Source of the DNA: RPQJ01 sp963706755
GTDB lineage: Bacteria; Pseudomonadota; Gammaproteobacteria; Steroidobacterales; Steroidobacteraceae
Reading direction: 5' to 3'
DNA length: 64,000 nucleotides
NCBI GenBank assembly: GCA_963706755.1
Contig: CAVPNH010000007.1
Span: 124,001-188,000 of the forward strand
Part shown: positions 34,450 through 43,480 of the stretch, in pieces
Layout: each line of letters opens with the position of its first letter
Numbering within the stretch: the first letter of the stretch is position 1
Position numbers and translations under genes: made by a program
The notes under the pieces: model-generated
What the model was told of the DNA's origin: nothing
The model's input: only the letters and a program-made list of their open reading frames with translations
The model's database searches: none

Positions 34450-35809
34450 TCAGGTCCATTCCCCGCCGCCTCCGTAGACGCCGCCGCTCTGCGGGCTCGC
34501 CGTCGGTGGATGCTTCGCGTAGGCCACGGCGTCCGCGAGGTCCTCGCGCGAACGCGTCGGCCAGTCCCGGCCTGGGTCTGCGGTCCCGTCACGCACATGT
34601 GGATCGCGTCCGGCTTCTGCTGCCCGTTGAAGCGCCAGCCGCGGGTCCTTCATGAAGTCGTTCACGTGGTACACGTTGAACGCGTCCGACGAGAACGAAA
34701 AGCAGAACGTCGGCTTGCCCATGAGCTTCAGCTCGGGGTGGCTGGTGACGGCGCGCTGCATGGCGAACGCGGCGTCGAAGATCTTCGCTGCGCCCGCTCG
34801 AGGTAGCCCTGCCTGCCGAGCCGCATCATCGATGCCCAGGTCGCGGCGATCAGCCCGCCCGAACGGCTGCCCGCGAGTCCCGGCGAGGCGTACGCGCCGC
34901 CCTTCCAGTCGGTGAGCATGTAGTACTGGTGCTGGCGGTACGACTTGTCGCGCCAGGCGAGCACCGACGTGCCCTTGAGCCCGTAGCCGTACTTGTGCGT
35001 GTCCGCCGAGATCGACGTCACGCCGGGGATGGCGGAAATCGAACACCGGGATATTCGGGTAGCCGAGTTCCTGGCCCCACGGCAGGATCCAGCCGCCGAG
35101 GCAGCCGTCGACGTGCAGGCACGATGTCCTTCTCGAGCGCCACGTCCGACAGCGCCGCGATCGGGTCGATCGTGCCGTACGGATAGTTGCCCGCGGACGC
35201 AGACGATCATCGCGGTGTTCGGCGTGATCGCGTCGCGCACGAAATCCACGTCCACCTGGGTCGTGACCGGGTCGGTCGGCGCGACGATCACCTTGAGGCC
35301 GAACATGTGCGCGGACTTGTGGAACGCCGGGTGGGCCGTCTCCGGCCAGATCATTTCCGGTTGTGACAATGCCGCGTTCGACGCGCGCCCGCTCGCGGTA
35401 GCCGAGGACCGCATTCTGGATGCTCTCGGTGCCGCCGGACCCAATGGCGCCGCAGGCCTTCTGCTGCGGGTTGTGCTGTTCCACGGCCTCGCCGTGCAGC
35501 ATCGAGAGCGTCATGGCGATGATCTCGCTCTCGAAGCGACTCATGCTCGGGCAGATGTCGCGCTGCAGCGCGTTGACGTGGCTGAAGTGGCTGAAGGCCT
35601 CGTTCAGGAACTCGTAGTGCTCGTGGTCACCGCAGTACATCGTGCCGGAGCACTTGCCGTTCTCCCACTTCCGGTCCTCGCGCTGGGCCATCGAGCGCAG
35701 CTGCTCGAGGATCGTCTCCTCGGAGAGGCCCTGTTCGTGGAAACGTCCGCGTGACGCCGTACTCCTCCGCGTAGGGGTAGAGCGCCTTGATCATCTTCTC
35801 GACGTCCAT
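34450..35809 (-). CDS. PLP-dependent decarboxylase/sphingosine-1-phosphate-lyase-like enzyme (frameshifted in this sequence)
   Basis: Group II PLP decarboxylase family, closest in layout to S1P lyase/tyrosine decarboxylase MfnA. Starts MDVEKMIKALYPYAEEYG at 35809. In overlapping frames one reads FSHVNALQRDICPSMSRFES, GSGGTESIQNAVLGYRERA, MIWPETAHPAFHKSAHMFGL, DGCLGGWILPWG, the PLP Lys in SADTHKYGYGLKGTSVLAW and TWASMMRLGRQGYLERA. At least five single-base changes break the frame (for example near 35360, 35195, 35130, 35030 and 34800); removing one C near 35367 restores VERGIVKPEMIWP. I treat them as sequence errors. Role: C-N or C-C cleavage of a phosphorylated or free amino alcohol/amino acid. 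It lies between the HisN-like gene and the aminotransferase. Confidence 0.75.
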
Positions 35810-35831
35810 CGTGTTCTCTCCTCGCGCGCGG

Positions 35832-36652
35832 TCAGCCTGAGGCGGCCGCTTGTGTCAGGATCTCGAGTGCTTCGGCATGCAGGCGCGCATTCGCTGCGGC
35901 AATCACCGTCCCGCCCTGCAGCGGCGACCGGCCGTCGAGGCCGTCACGACGCCGCCGGCGCCCTCGATGATCGGGATCAGCGGCACGATGTCATACGGCA
36001 TCAGCATGCTGTCCACCATCAGGTCGATGCTGCCCTGCGCGACCAGCGCAAATCCGTAGCAGTCGCCGCCCCAGCGCTGCAGCCGGCAGCGCCCGGCGAG
36101 CTTCCGTAACGCGTGCGAGCATCCCGGAATGGCGAAGCATCGTCCGGGTGCGTGCTGTAGAGGATGGCGTCCGGCAGCGTCGCGTCGGCGCGCGCGCGGA
36201 GCGGCATCTCGAGTCCATCGCGGCGAAAACGGGTGCCGCCGGACGGAATCGGCGAACCAGGTTTCGCCCGTGAACGGCTGGTGCATGATTCCCGCGACCG
36301 CTTTGCCATCCACGACCAGTCCCAGCAGGATGCCCCAGGTGGGCATGCCGCTGATGAAGGAACGCGTGCCGTCGATCGGGTCGATGATCCAGTAGGTCGT
36401 GCCCTCGCCCGAGTCGCCGTGTTCTTCGCCCACGATGCGGTGATCCGGGAACCGTGCGCCGAGGCGCTCGCGTATCAGGGTCTCGATGCGCCGGTCCGCC
36501 TCGGTGACGGGGTCGTAGTACGACGCCGGGCCGCTTGTCGTCACCGTCATCGGACTTGCGAAAGTACTCGAGCGCGATCGGGCCCGGCCTCGAGCACGGC
36601 CGCGAGTCCCGCCTCCATGTAGCGCGCGGATGTCCGGCCGTGTCACGGTCAT
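35832..36652 (-). CDS. Inositol monophosphatase family protein, HisN-like (frameshifted)
   Basis: Li-sensitive Mg phosphatase family, about 270 residues if frames are joined. MTVTRPDIRA starts at 36652 and overlaps the kinase stop (ATGA). WIIDPIDGTRSFISG supplies the metal-binding DPIDGT, EEHGDSGEG the first Glu, and RWGGDCYGFALVAQG is characteristic of HisN-type histidinol phosphatases. PYDIVPLIPIIEGAGG is the last motif. Frames are broken near 36540, 36220, 36130 and 35940. It may dephosphorylate a sugar or inositol phosphate in this cluster; HisN role in histidine synthesis cannot be excluded. Ends at 35832 after restoring the frame to AEALEILTQAA. Confidence 0.75.
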
Positions 36653-38236
36653 GCAGTCCCGCCTGATTCAATGCGCGGAAGATCGGGCTGCGTGCCGCTT
36701 GAATGCGCTTTACGAACTGCGCCGACATCTCGTCGTAGAGCTGGCGGTTCGCCGGGTTCGGATCGTAGACCCTGCGAATCGGGACCAGCGACTCGAAGTC
36801 GTCGAATCCGAGCATGCCCAGCCGCTGGAATGCCAGCAGGCCGGCGCCGACGCAGGTCGCGTACTGCGGGTTCTCCATCTGGTGCACCGGCGTCTCGAGC
36901 ACGTCCGCCATGATCTGCGACCAGGCGTCGGATTCGGCCCCGCCGCCGTAGAAGACGAAGTGCGAGAATGCGGCGCTTCGCAAATCTCTCTACGGGCCCC
37001 TTCATCCAGCGCAGGTTCATCGCCACGCCCTCGAGCACCGCGCGAGCCATGTGGCTGCGGTTCGTGTGCAGGCTCAGATTGAGGAAACCGCCCCGCATGC
37101 GGGAGTCGGCCGTGGGCGCGATCGAGCCGCCCATCCAGGGCAGGAACAGGACGCCGGCGCTGCCTGGCGGCGTGTCGTCCACCGCGCGCTGCAGCAGCGC
37201 AAAGCGGTTCGACGGTGGTCAACTCGCCGAAATGGTCGCTCGCGTAGACCAGGTTCTGCAGGAAATGCTCGAGCGCGCCGCCGCCCATGCCGTTCTCGGC
37301 CATGACGAAATACGTGTCCAGGCACCGGGCTCGGCATGCTCAGGATCACGTGGCGGACGTCGGTGCGCTTGAAGTCGACGTGCGTGATCATCACGCTCGT
37401 GCTGCCGACCGACAGCGCCGCGTGCCGTCCGCTGAACGCGGCCGTGACGATGCCGCCGCACTGGGTATCGTTGAGGCCGGTCACGACGCGCGTGTCGGGC
37501 GACAGGCCGAGCTCCGCGGCCACCTCGGGCAGCACCGTGCCGACGATGGAGTCCAGGGGCACGAGTTCCGGCAGCTTTCCGGCGTCGATCCTCGATTGCC
37601 GCACCAGCCGCGCGTCGTACTCGGTGACGTTCAGGCGCCGGTTGTCGGTCATGAGCGACATGAACGCCGTGCACTGGTTGGCGGTCGCGCGTCCGCTGAA
37701 CCGCATGGCCACGTAGTCCATCGGCTCGAGGAACTTCGCGGTCCGCTCGTAGACCTCCGGCCGCGCGTACTTGATCCACCGCATGTGGGTCATCGACATC
37801 CCGCCGTCGACGGGCGGCAATCCATGCACGCGCAGCCAGCGTCAGGAACTGCAGCGGCGTGTCGGTTCGTCGCGGGAAAGCCAGTGAGCCTGCGCAGGCG
37901 CGGCGTCGCGCCGCGCTTGTCCAGCCAGAGACCATGTTCATGGTCTGCGTGGCCGCGCTCGTCGACGGGCACGATCGACGAGTACTGGCTGGTGCAGATC
38001 ACTGCCAGGACTTCGCGTGCGGTCACGCCGGAGTTCTTGAGCGCCGCGCCGCAGGCGGTCTTCACCGCCGCCCAGACTGCCTCCGGATCCTGCTCCGCAC
38101 CGTCGCCCGGCAGGAACATCGTCTCCACGTGCGCCCGGGCCGTCGCCATGATCCGGCCCTGCAACGAGACGACCGCCGCCTTGGGCCCGCTGGTCCCGAG
38201 ATCGACCGCGAGCACGTATGGGCCGACAGCCGCCAC
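36649..38236 (-). CDS. FGGY-family carbohydrate kinase (frameshifted)
   Basis: Xylulokinase/glycerol-kinase-type sugar kinase, about 525 residues when frames are joined. MAAVGPYVLAVDLGTSGPKA is the phosphate-1 loop; AEQDPEAVWAAV, VTGLNDTQCGG, ALSVGSTSVMITHV, SRMRGGFLNLSLHTNRSHM, RAVLEGVAMNLR and FVFYGGGAESDAWSQIMAD follow in family order (the last is the adenosine site). Breaks occur near 37940, 37830, 37320, 37205 and 36970. Its ATGA overlap with the HisN-like gene shows they are one operon. Substrate unknown: a polyol or ketose. Confidence 0.8.
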
Positions 38237-38289
38237 CCTGCTACCTCATGCGGCGCCGGCTGCGCGGACCCGGGCCCGGTCGAGTGCCT

Positions 38290-40563
38290 TCAGTTGAAGT
38301 GATATCGGAACTCGACGCCATAGGTCCGCGGGTCGCTGTAGTTCAACTGGTCCATCGTGACGATCGGTGCAATGAAGTTGACCCATTCCTCGTCGGTGAG
38401 GTTCTTTCCCCACAGCGCCACCTCGAATGCCTCGCTGGCCGGCGTCCAGGTCAGGCGCGCATTGAGCAGGGTGACGGAGTCCTGACCGTAGAGCTTGTCG
38501 TTGGCAGGCGTGAAATAGATCTGCGACTGGTAGGAGCCGTAGACGAGGGCGCTGAGCGCCCCGGAGTCGCCGAGCGGCTGCGTATAGGTCATGCCGGCGG
38601 TGATCGCGGTGCCGGGAGCGTTCACGAGGTCGTTGCCCGAGTAGTCGTTCCCGAGGCCGTCCGTGAAATCGTGGTACTCGCTGCTGAGCAGGCTAATTCC
38701 AAGGAAGGCGTCGAACTGGGAGGTGGGCTTGACCGTCAGCTCGGCCTCCATGCCGTAGACGCTGCCGGAGCCGGCATTCAGCTTGCTCTGGAGCGGGACG
38801 CCCGTCGACAGGTCGTAGATGAAGACCTGGAGGTCCTGGTAGTCGTAGTAGAAGGCCGAGGCGTTCAGGCGCACGCGCCGGTCCATCATCTCCGACTTGA
38901 AGCCGACCTCGTAGGCGTAGAGGTGTTCCGGGTCGAACGGCTTCAACTGTACCGGGTCGATCGCCGCGAAACCGGCGAAGCCGCCACTGTTGTAGCCCGT
39001 CGAGAAAGACGCGTAGAGCAGCGTGTCCTCGCTCATCTTGTAGGACAAGGCCAGCCGGCCGGACAGGTCCGAGAACGACTTCGATTCGTTCACATCGAGG
39101 ACGGTAAAGGTGAAGTATGGCGATTCGTCGAAGTACGACCTGTAGTCGAGATCGATCTTGTCCTCGGTGTAGCGCAGGCCTGCCGTCAGGGTCAGCGTAT
39201 CGCTGAGCTGATAGTCGGTCTGGCCGAACAGCGCCCAGCTCCTGGTCGTCTGCGTGTAGGGATAGCGCGCGAAGTAGATGTTGTTCTCGGGGGAGAATCC
39301 GGTCGGATTCTCCGGCGACATGAAGTAGGGGCGCAGGATCCGCAGCACGTCGTAGGAGCTGTTGGTGCTCAGGTCATCGTGAAAATAGAACGCGCCGGCA
39401 ATCCAGCTCAATTTCCCGTCGCCGTTGGACTGGGCGCGCAGTTCCTCGGTCCACTGCCGCGGCTTGTCCTCATAGACGCCGGTCAGCACGTTGTTCGGGC
39501 TGGCGTCGGTGTCCTCGAGCGTCTTGCGGTCGACCTTCTCGTACGCCGTGATGGAGGTCAGCGTCACGCCATCGAGCTTGAGCCTGGCCAGCAGTGACGA
39601 GCCGAACACGTCCACGTTCTCCTTGCCCTGGATGTCGTAGGCGCCGGCTCTGGTGTTGTGATCGCAGTCGGAATAGCCGGGGACGGCGGGCGGCAGGCCG
39701 CCGTCCAGCTGGCCGTCGGCCGGCAGGCCGTCGGTCGGCAGGCCGCACGGACCCGGGGGTAGCGGGGTACCGTCGAGACCGATTCCCTGCCCGCGATGCT
39801 GGAACTGGCGCGCGCTGCCGTTGTTCTGGCCGCCGTGCACGATCAGGCGCAACAGCAGCGAGTCCGTGGGAGTGAAATCGGCAATGGCGCGAGCCGCCCA
39901 CATGTCGATGTCGTTGACCTTGTCGCCGGTGACACGGTTCTTCGTCGTGCCATCGCGATTCTCGTAGAGGCCGGAGACCCGGACGTTCAACTTGTCGTCG
40001 ACGAGCGGCCCGCCGATTCCGCCCTCGAGACGGATGTCGTCGTAGTTGCCGTAGAGCAGCGACACGTTCGACGACAACTCGTCCGTGGGCATGCGCGAGG
40101 CGAACTTGATCGCGCCGCCGGTGGTGTTGCGGCCGTAGAGCGTGCCCTGGGGCCCGCGCAGCACCTCGATGCCGTCGCCGTCGAACGCGTTGAAGAGCTT
40201 GCCGGAGTTGGCGCCGAGGTAAACCTCGTCGGAGTACACGCCGACGGCGCCGACGGTGTTGGCGTTGAAGTCGCCGATGCCGACGCCGCGCAGGAAAATG
40301 ATGGTGGTCGTCTCCGCCGTTCCACTCTGGAACTGCAGGCCCGGCACGAAAGTCTGCAGGTCGCGCGGATCGCGAATGCCCGTCTCCTCGAGCATCGCTC
40401 CGGTCAGCGCGATGATGGAGATCGGCACGTCCTGCAGGTTCTCCTCCCGGCGCTGGGCCGTGACGACGATCTCCTCCAGCGTCGCGCCTGCTGCCTGGGC
40501 CTTCGCGTCCGTCGCCTGCAAACCAAGGGCGGAAATCACCGCCAGCATCATCACGCGATTCAT
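38290..40563 (-). CDS. TonB-dependent outer-membrane receptor
   Basis: 757-residue ligand-gated porin. Signal peptide 1-24 (ALGLQATDAKAQA), then ATLEEIVVTAQRREENLQDVP, the TonB box and plug start common to the Fiu/FecA-like 'IVVTAxRR' group. Plug motif FVPGLQF, IFLRGVGIGD, VYLGANSG, EVLRGPQGTLYGRNTTGGAI. The barrel extends to the C-terminal YGVEFRYHFN, with aromatic terminus. Low-complexity loop near residues 275-300 repeats GLPTDGLPADG. Cys in PGPCG and SDCDH may form a disulfide. It lies 54 bases upstream of the kinase gene. Such receptors import siderophores, vitamin B12, sugars or lignin-like compounds; the substrate here is presumably the one degraded by the downstream genes. Confidence 0.92.
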   Translation of the reverse strand: MNRVMMLAVISALGLQATDAKAQAAGATLEEIVVTAQRREENLQDVPISIIALTGAMLEETGIRDPRDLQTFVPGLQFQSGTAETTTIIFLRGVGIGDFNANTVGAVGVYSDEVYLGANSGKLFNAFDGDGIEVLRGPQGTLYGRNTTGGAIKFASRMPTDELSSNVSLLYGNYDDIRLEGGIGGPLVDDKLNVRVSGLYENRDGTTKNRVTGDKVNDIDMWAARAIADFTPTDSLLLRLIVHGGQNNGSARQFQHRGQGIGLDGTPLPPGPCGLPTDGLPADGQLDGGLPPAVPGYSDCDHNTRAGAYDIQGKENVDVFGSSLLARLKLDGVTLTSITAYEKVDRKTLEDTDASPNNVLTGVYEDKPRQWTEELRAQSNGDGKLSWIAGAFYFHDDLSTNSSYDVLRILRPYFMSPENPTGFSPENNIYFARYPYTQTTRSWALFGQTDYQLSDTLTLTAGLRYTEDKIDLDYRSYFDESPYFTFTVLDVNESKSFSDLSGRLALSYKMSEDTLLYASFSTGYNSGGFAGFAAIDPVQLKPFDPEHLYAYEVGFKSEMMDRRVRLNASAFYYDYQDLQVFIYDLSTGVPLQSKLNAGSGSVYGMEAELTVKPTSQFDAFLGISLLSSEYHDFTDGLGNDYSGNDLVNAPGTAITAGMTYTQPLGDSGALSALVYGSYQSQIYFTPANDKLYGQDSVTLLNARLTWTPASEAFEVALWGKNLTDEEWVNFIAPIVTMDQLNYSDPRTYGVEFRYHFN

Positions 40564-40665
40564 GGTGTCCCCCGGATCGAGTTGTCGAGCAGTTACCTTG
40601 CTTCTCGAGGACTATTATCCGATTCTTGCGAAAATACAATTCGATCGGCCGCGCTCCGGGGGGGG

Positions 40666-41850
40666 ATGGGCAGAATGGCGTCGAGCGACTGGCACGCGGT
40701 CGGGGATCCGGTTCCGCTGACGCCGGCAAACGTCGCATCGACGCTCTGGCTCGGTTCGCTCGGGCTGCTCATCCTGGGCATCCAGCCGGTGGTGCTCGAG
40801 CCGCTGGTGCGGTTCGGCCGCATCGGCGAGGCCTCGCTTGGATCGGCGGCCACGATCGAGATCCTCGCGATCGCACTCGGTTCCGTCTTCGGCGCCCGGC
40901 TGCTGCGGTCGACGCCGGCGCGCGTCGTGGCCGCCGCTGGCCTGCTGCCGTTCGCGGCGGCCAACCTGGCCATGCACTGGCTGACCGGCCTCGTACCGCT
41001 GCTCGCCTTGCGCGCGCTCTCCGGGCTGGCAGGGGGCATGCTGGTCGGGCTGGCCGTCGTGTCCATTGCGCGCGGCCTGCGTCCCGAGCGGCTCAGCGCC
41101 GCATTCCTCGTGATGCAGACCACGCTGCAGCTCTGTGTCGCGGCCCTCATCCCGTACGGTGCCGGGCACCTGCTGCCGGCGGACTTCGGCTTTGTCGCCC
41201 TGGCGGTGCTGGGCCTCGTCAGTGTTCCCGTCCTGCTTGCGGTGCCGCCGCGTCTCGCGCCGCTTCGGCCCAAAGCAACTTCGCCTGGACCGGTGGGGCT
41301 TGCAGCCTGGGCGGCGCTGGCAGGCTGCGGGGCGTACATGGTCGGGATCGTCGCGGTGTGGGCCTACTTCGGCGTCTGGGAGCACCAGCTCGGCATGCCG
41401 GAGCAGGTGATCGGCACGACGGCGGCGCTCAGCCTGGCCGCACAGGTGGTCGGGGCCGCCGCCGCCGGGTGGCTCGGGACGCTGCTGTCGAGCCGTCCCA
41501 TGCTGCTCATGGCCATTGCGCTGCAGATCGCGGTGGTGCTCGGCCTGTTGCACTGCGGCACGATTGCGGCGCAGGTCGCCTTCGCGCTGGCTTTCGGGTT
41601 TCTCTGGCTGTTCGCGCTGCCGCTGCAGACGCGGCTGCTGATCGACGTCGAACCGTCGCGCCGGGCCGTGTTGCACCTTGCAGCGGCGCAGCTCATCGGC
41701 GGTGCCGCGGGGCCCAGTCTTGCCGGCCTGTTTGTCACGACGGGGCGCGTCGATGGCGCGCTCTGGACGGGCGTCGCGGTGCTCGCGATCTCGGGGTTGA
41801 TGGTGTGGCTCGCGACGCGCCGCTCAGTCCCTGAAGTTGGTGAACTGTAG
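40666..41850 (+). CDS. MFS transporter
   Basis: About 394 residues with some 11-12 transmembrane segments and no signal peptide. Start at 40666 (MGRMASSDWH) with an alternative ATG at 40675. Segments: LGSLGLLILGIQPVVLEPLV, LAGGMLVGLAVVSIARG, VGLAAWAALAGCGAYMVGIV, TTAALSLAAQVVGAAAAGWL, and RAVLHLAAAQLIGGAAGPSL. It shows the general drug/metabolite exporter layout of the major facilitator superfamily. Divergent from the TonB receptor gene (about 100 bases), so a shared promoter region may serve both. Its end overlaps the yajQ end by 27 bases. Confidence 0.85.
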   Translation: MGRMASSDWHAVGDPVPLTPANVASTLWLGSLGLLILGIQPVVLEPLVRFGRIGEASLGSAATIEILAIALGSVFGARLLRSTPARVVAAAGLLPFAAANLAMHWLTGLVPLLALRALSGLAGGMLVGLAVVSIARGLRPERLSAAFLVMQTTLQLCVAALIPYGAGHLLPADFGFVALAVLGLVSVPVLLAVPPRLAPLRPKATSPGPVGLAAWAALAGCGAYMVGIVAVWAYFGVWEHQLGMPEQVIGTTAALSLAAQVVGAAAAGWLGTLLSSRPMLLMAIALQIAVVLGLLHCGTIAAQVAFALAFGFLWLFALPLQTRLLIDVEPSRRAVLHLAAAQLIGGAAGPSLAGLFVTTGRVDGALWTGVAVLAISGLMVWLATRRSVPEVGEL

Positions 41851-42306
41851 CGGCAGGTCGAGGTCGCTCTTTCTGACCAGCGCGATCGCCGACTGAAGGT
41901 CGTCGCGGCTCTTGCCGCTGACGCGAACCTGCTTGTCCTGGATGCCAGCCTGGACCTTCAGCTTCGCGTCCTTGATCAGCCGTTGGATCTTCTTCCCGAG
42001 TTCCACGTCCACGCCCTGGCGCAGCGTCACGACCTGGCGCGCGGTCTGCCCGGTGGTCACCGGCTCGTCCACCTTGAGGCAGGCGACGTCGATGCCGCGC
42101 TTCGAGAGCTTGAGCTTCAGGATCTCGAGCATCTGCTTCAACTGGAAGTCGGCTGGCGCCGACAGCGTCAGCACGGCCTCCTTCTGCTCGAATTTCGCGC
42201 CCGTGCCCTTGAAGTCGAAGCGCTGGTCCACCTCGCGGCTCGCCTGGTCGACCGCGTTGGTGACTTCGTGCAGGTTGATTTCGGAGACGATGTCGAATGA
42301 AGGCAT
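41824..42306 (-). CDS. yajQ: YajQ family nucleotide-binding protein
   Basis: 160 residues. MPSFDIVSEINLHEVTNAVDQASREVDQRFDFKGT is unmistakable YajQ. The rest (DFQLKQMLEILKLKLSKRGID..., LGKKIQRLIKDAKLKVQAGIQ, DLPLQFTNFRD) is full length. Family known to bind cyclic di-GMP in Xanthomonas and to act in virulence/transcription control. Tail-to-tail overlap with the MFS gene. Confidence 0.95.
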   Translation of the reverse strand: MPSFDIVSEINLHEVTNAVDQASREVDQRFDFKGTGAKFEQKEAVLTLSAPADFQLKQMLEILKLKLSKRGIDVACLKVDEPVTTGQTARQVVTLRQGVDVELGKKIQRLIKDAKLKVQAGIQDKQVRVSGKSRDDLQSAIALVRKSDLDLPLQFTNFRD

Positions 42307-42312
42307 GTCAGC

Positions 42313-43047
42313 TCACAGTGTGGCGTCGGGATTGCGGGTCGCGGTGTAGCGCGCGTGGCCCGTGGTGGTGCTCCAGCACTCGCCCACGAGCTGGCCGCGC
42401 TCGTTCAGCTTGCCCCGGTATAGCACGGCCTGCTGGCCGTCGAAGAGCGAGAGCTCGAGTTCCTCGTCGTTCGCGTCGCCGGCGAGCGGCTCCTGCTCCC
42501 AGCCCGCCGTGCGCACCGCGCCGCCGACGGTGTGGAATGACTGCGAGAACTCGGCGACGCCCGGGATCTTCCTGCCCGCGTCGTCGGTGAACGAGAAGGT
42601 CCAGCGTCCCGCGAAGTCGGCGTTGTCCGTGGCCGGTTCCTCGACGAAACGCCAGCCCGGCCGCGCCTCGCCGAGAAGGCCAGCACAGCCTTGCCGCCGG
42701 CCCCGCGCGAGCGTGACTTCACCCTCGAGCTCGTCGCCCGAGATGCGAGCCTCGAGCAGGTTGCCGGTGCCCGGAAGCTGTGCCGTGAGCTTGCCCGGAA
42801 TGGACTTCACGGCCGGCACGCTCACGCGGTCCTTGCCGTTCACGAGGTAGAGCACGAAGCCGGACTTCTCGCGGACCACGTCGAGGCCGAACGGCACTTC
42901 GCCGCCCGGCAGTTCGACCACCGCGCGATAGAGTCCCGGCTGCAGGTCGCGGCTGCTTCGGCTCGCAGCCAGCGACGAGGGCAAGCGCGGCGAGCAGGGC
43001 CGAAGTGGCCAGGAGCCGCGAGAGGCGAATTGCTGCGTATGCCGCAT
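42313..43047 (-). CDS. Putative lipoprotein, unknown function (frameshifted near the N terminus)
   Basis: Starts MRHTQQFASR at 43047; reading the shifted frame gives LLATSALLAALALVAGC, a lipobox (LVAGC), so it is a membrane lipoprotein. The body holds repeated beta-rich segments (GLYRAVVELPGGEVPFGLDVV, FVLYLVNGKDRVSVPAVKSI, FAGRWTFSFTDDAGRKIPGVAEF, ELELSLFDGQQAVLYRGKLN). It ends HARYTATRNPDATL. About 245 residues after repair. The pattern recalls the beta-sandwich part found before thioredoxin-like domains, but no CxxC thioredoxin motif is present. No firm family. Confidence 0.6.
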   Translation of the reverse strand: MRHTQQFASRGSWPLRPCSPRLPSSLAASRSSRDLQPGLYRAVVELPGGEVPFGLDVVREKSGFVLYLVNGKDRVSVPAVKSIPGKLTAQLPGTGNLLEARISGDELEGEVTLARGRRQGCAGLLGEARPGWRFVEEPATDNADFAGRWTFSFTDDAGRKIPGVAEFSQSFHTVGGAVRTAGWEQEPLAGDANDEELELSLFDGQQAVLYRGKLNERGQLVGECWSTTTGHARYTATRNPDATL

Positions 43048-43064
43048 GGACACGAAACCGCAGG

Positions 43065-43451
43065 CTAGAGGCCGAGCGCGTCCTTGATCTTGTCCACGAG
43101 GTCCTCGCCGCCGTGGTGCCCGACGTAGTCGATCACGATGGGACCGAACTTCTTCGCGGTGGCGATCGGTATGCCGAGTTCGGTGAACGAGGCGGCGAGG
43201 CCTGCCCAGCGCCCGGGGCTCTTCTTGCCGCCGAACAGCGAGCCGAGCCCGCCCGCGAGCGAGCTCAGCGTGCTCGGCGGCGGCGCGTCCTTGAGGAGCT
43301 TGTCGGCGCCCGGAATGTCCAGGACGAACTCGTCGAAGTCGGCGCGCGTCATGTGCTGCTGCGCCGTGCGCAGCAGGGCCACCAGGCCGCCGCGTGCCTG
43401 CTCCTTCGTGATGCGGAGCTCTTTCATCAGCCGCTTGATCAGTACGTTCAT
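43065..43451 (-). CDS. DUF2780 family protein (VcgC/VcgE-like)
   Basis: 128 residues. MNVLIKRLMKELRITKEQARGG and LAGGLGSLFGGKKSPGRWAGL with ELGIPIATAKKFGPIVIDYV are typical of DUF2780. Mostly helical, no signal peptide. Function unknown. It lies 17 bases upstream of the lipoprotein gene and 30 bases downstream of the ATPase gene on the same strand. Confidence 0.8.
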   Translation of the reverse strand: MNVLIKRLMKELRITKEQARGGLVALLRTAQQHMTRADFDEFVLDIPGADKLLKDAPPPSTLSSLAGGLGSLFGGKKSPGRWAGLAASFTELGIPIATAKKFGPIVIDYVGHHGGEDLVDKIKDALGL

Positions 43452-43480
43452 GGCCGGGCTCCTCCCGCGCGGATTCTACG

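Noticed and set aside
38218..39597. A 459-residue plus-strand frame opposite the TonB receptor
   Set aside because: Antisense to a clearly conserved TonB-dependent receptor; no family motif.
39690..39760. Short direct repeats (GGCCGTCGGC-like) near 39.7 kb as a possible CRISPR or VNTR locus
   Set aside because: They encode a repeated GLPTDGLPADG stretch in a loop of the TonB receptor; units are too short and spacers absent.
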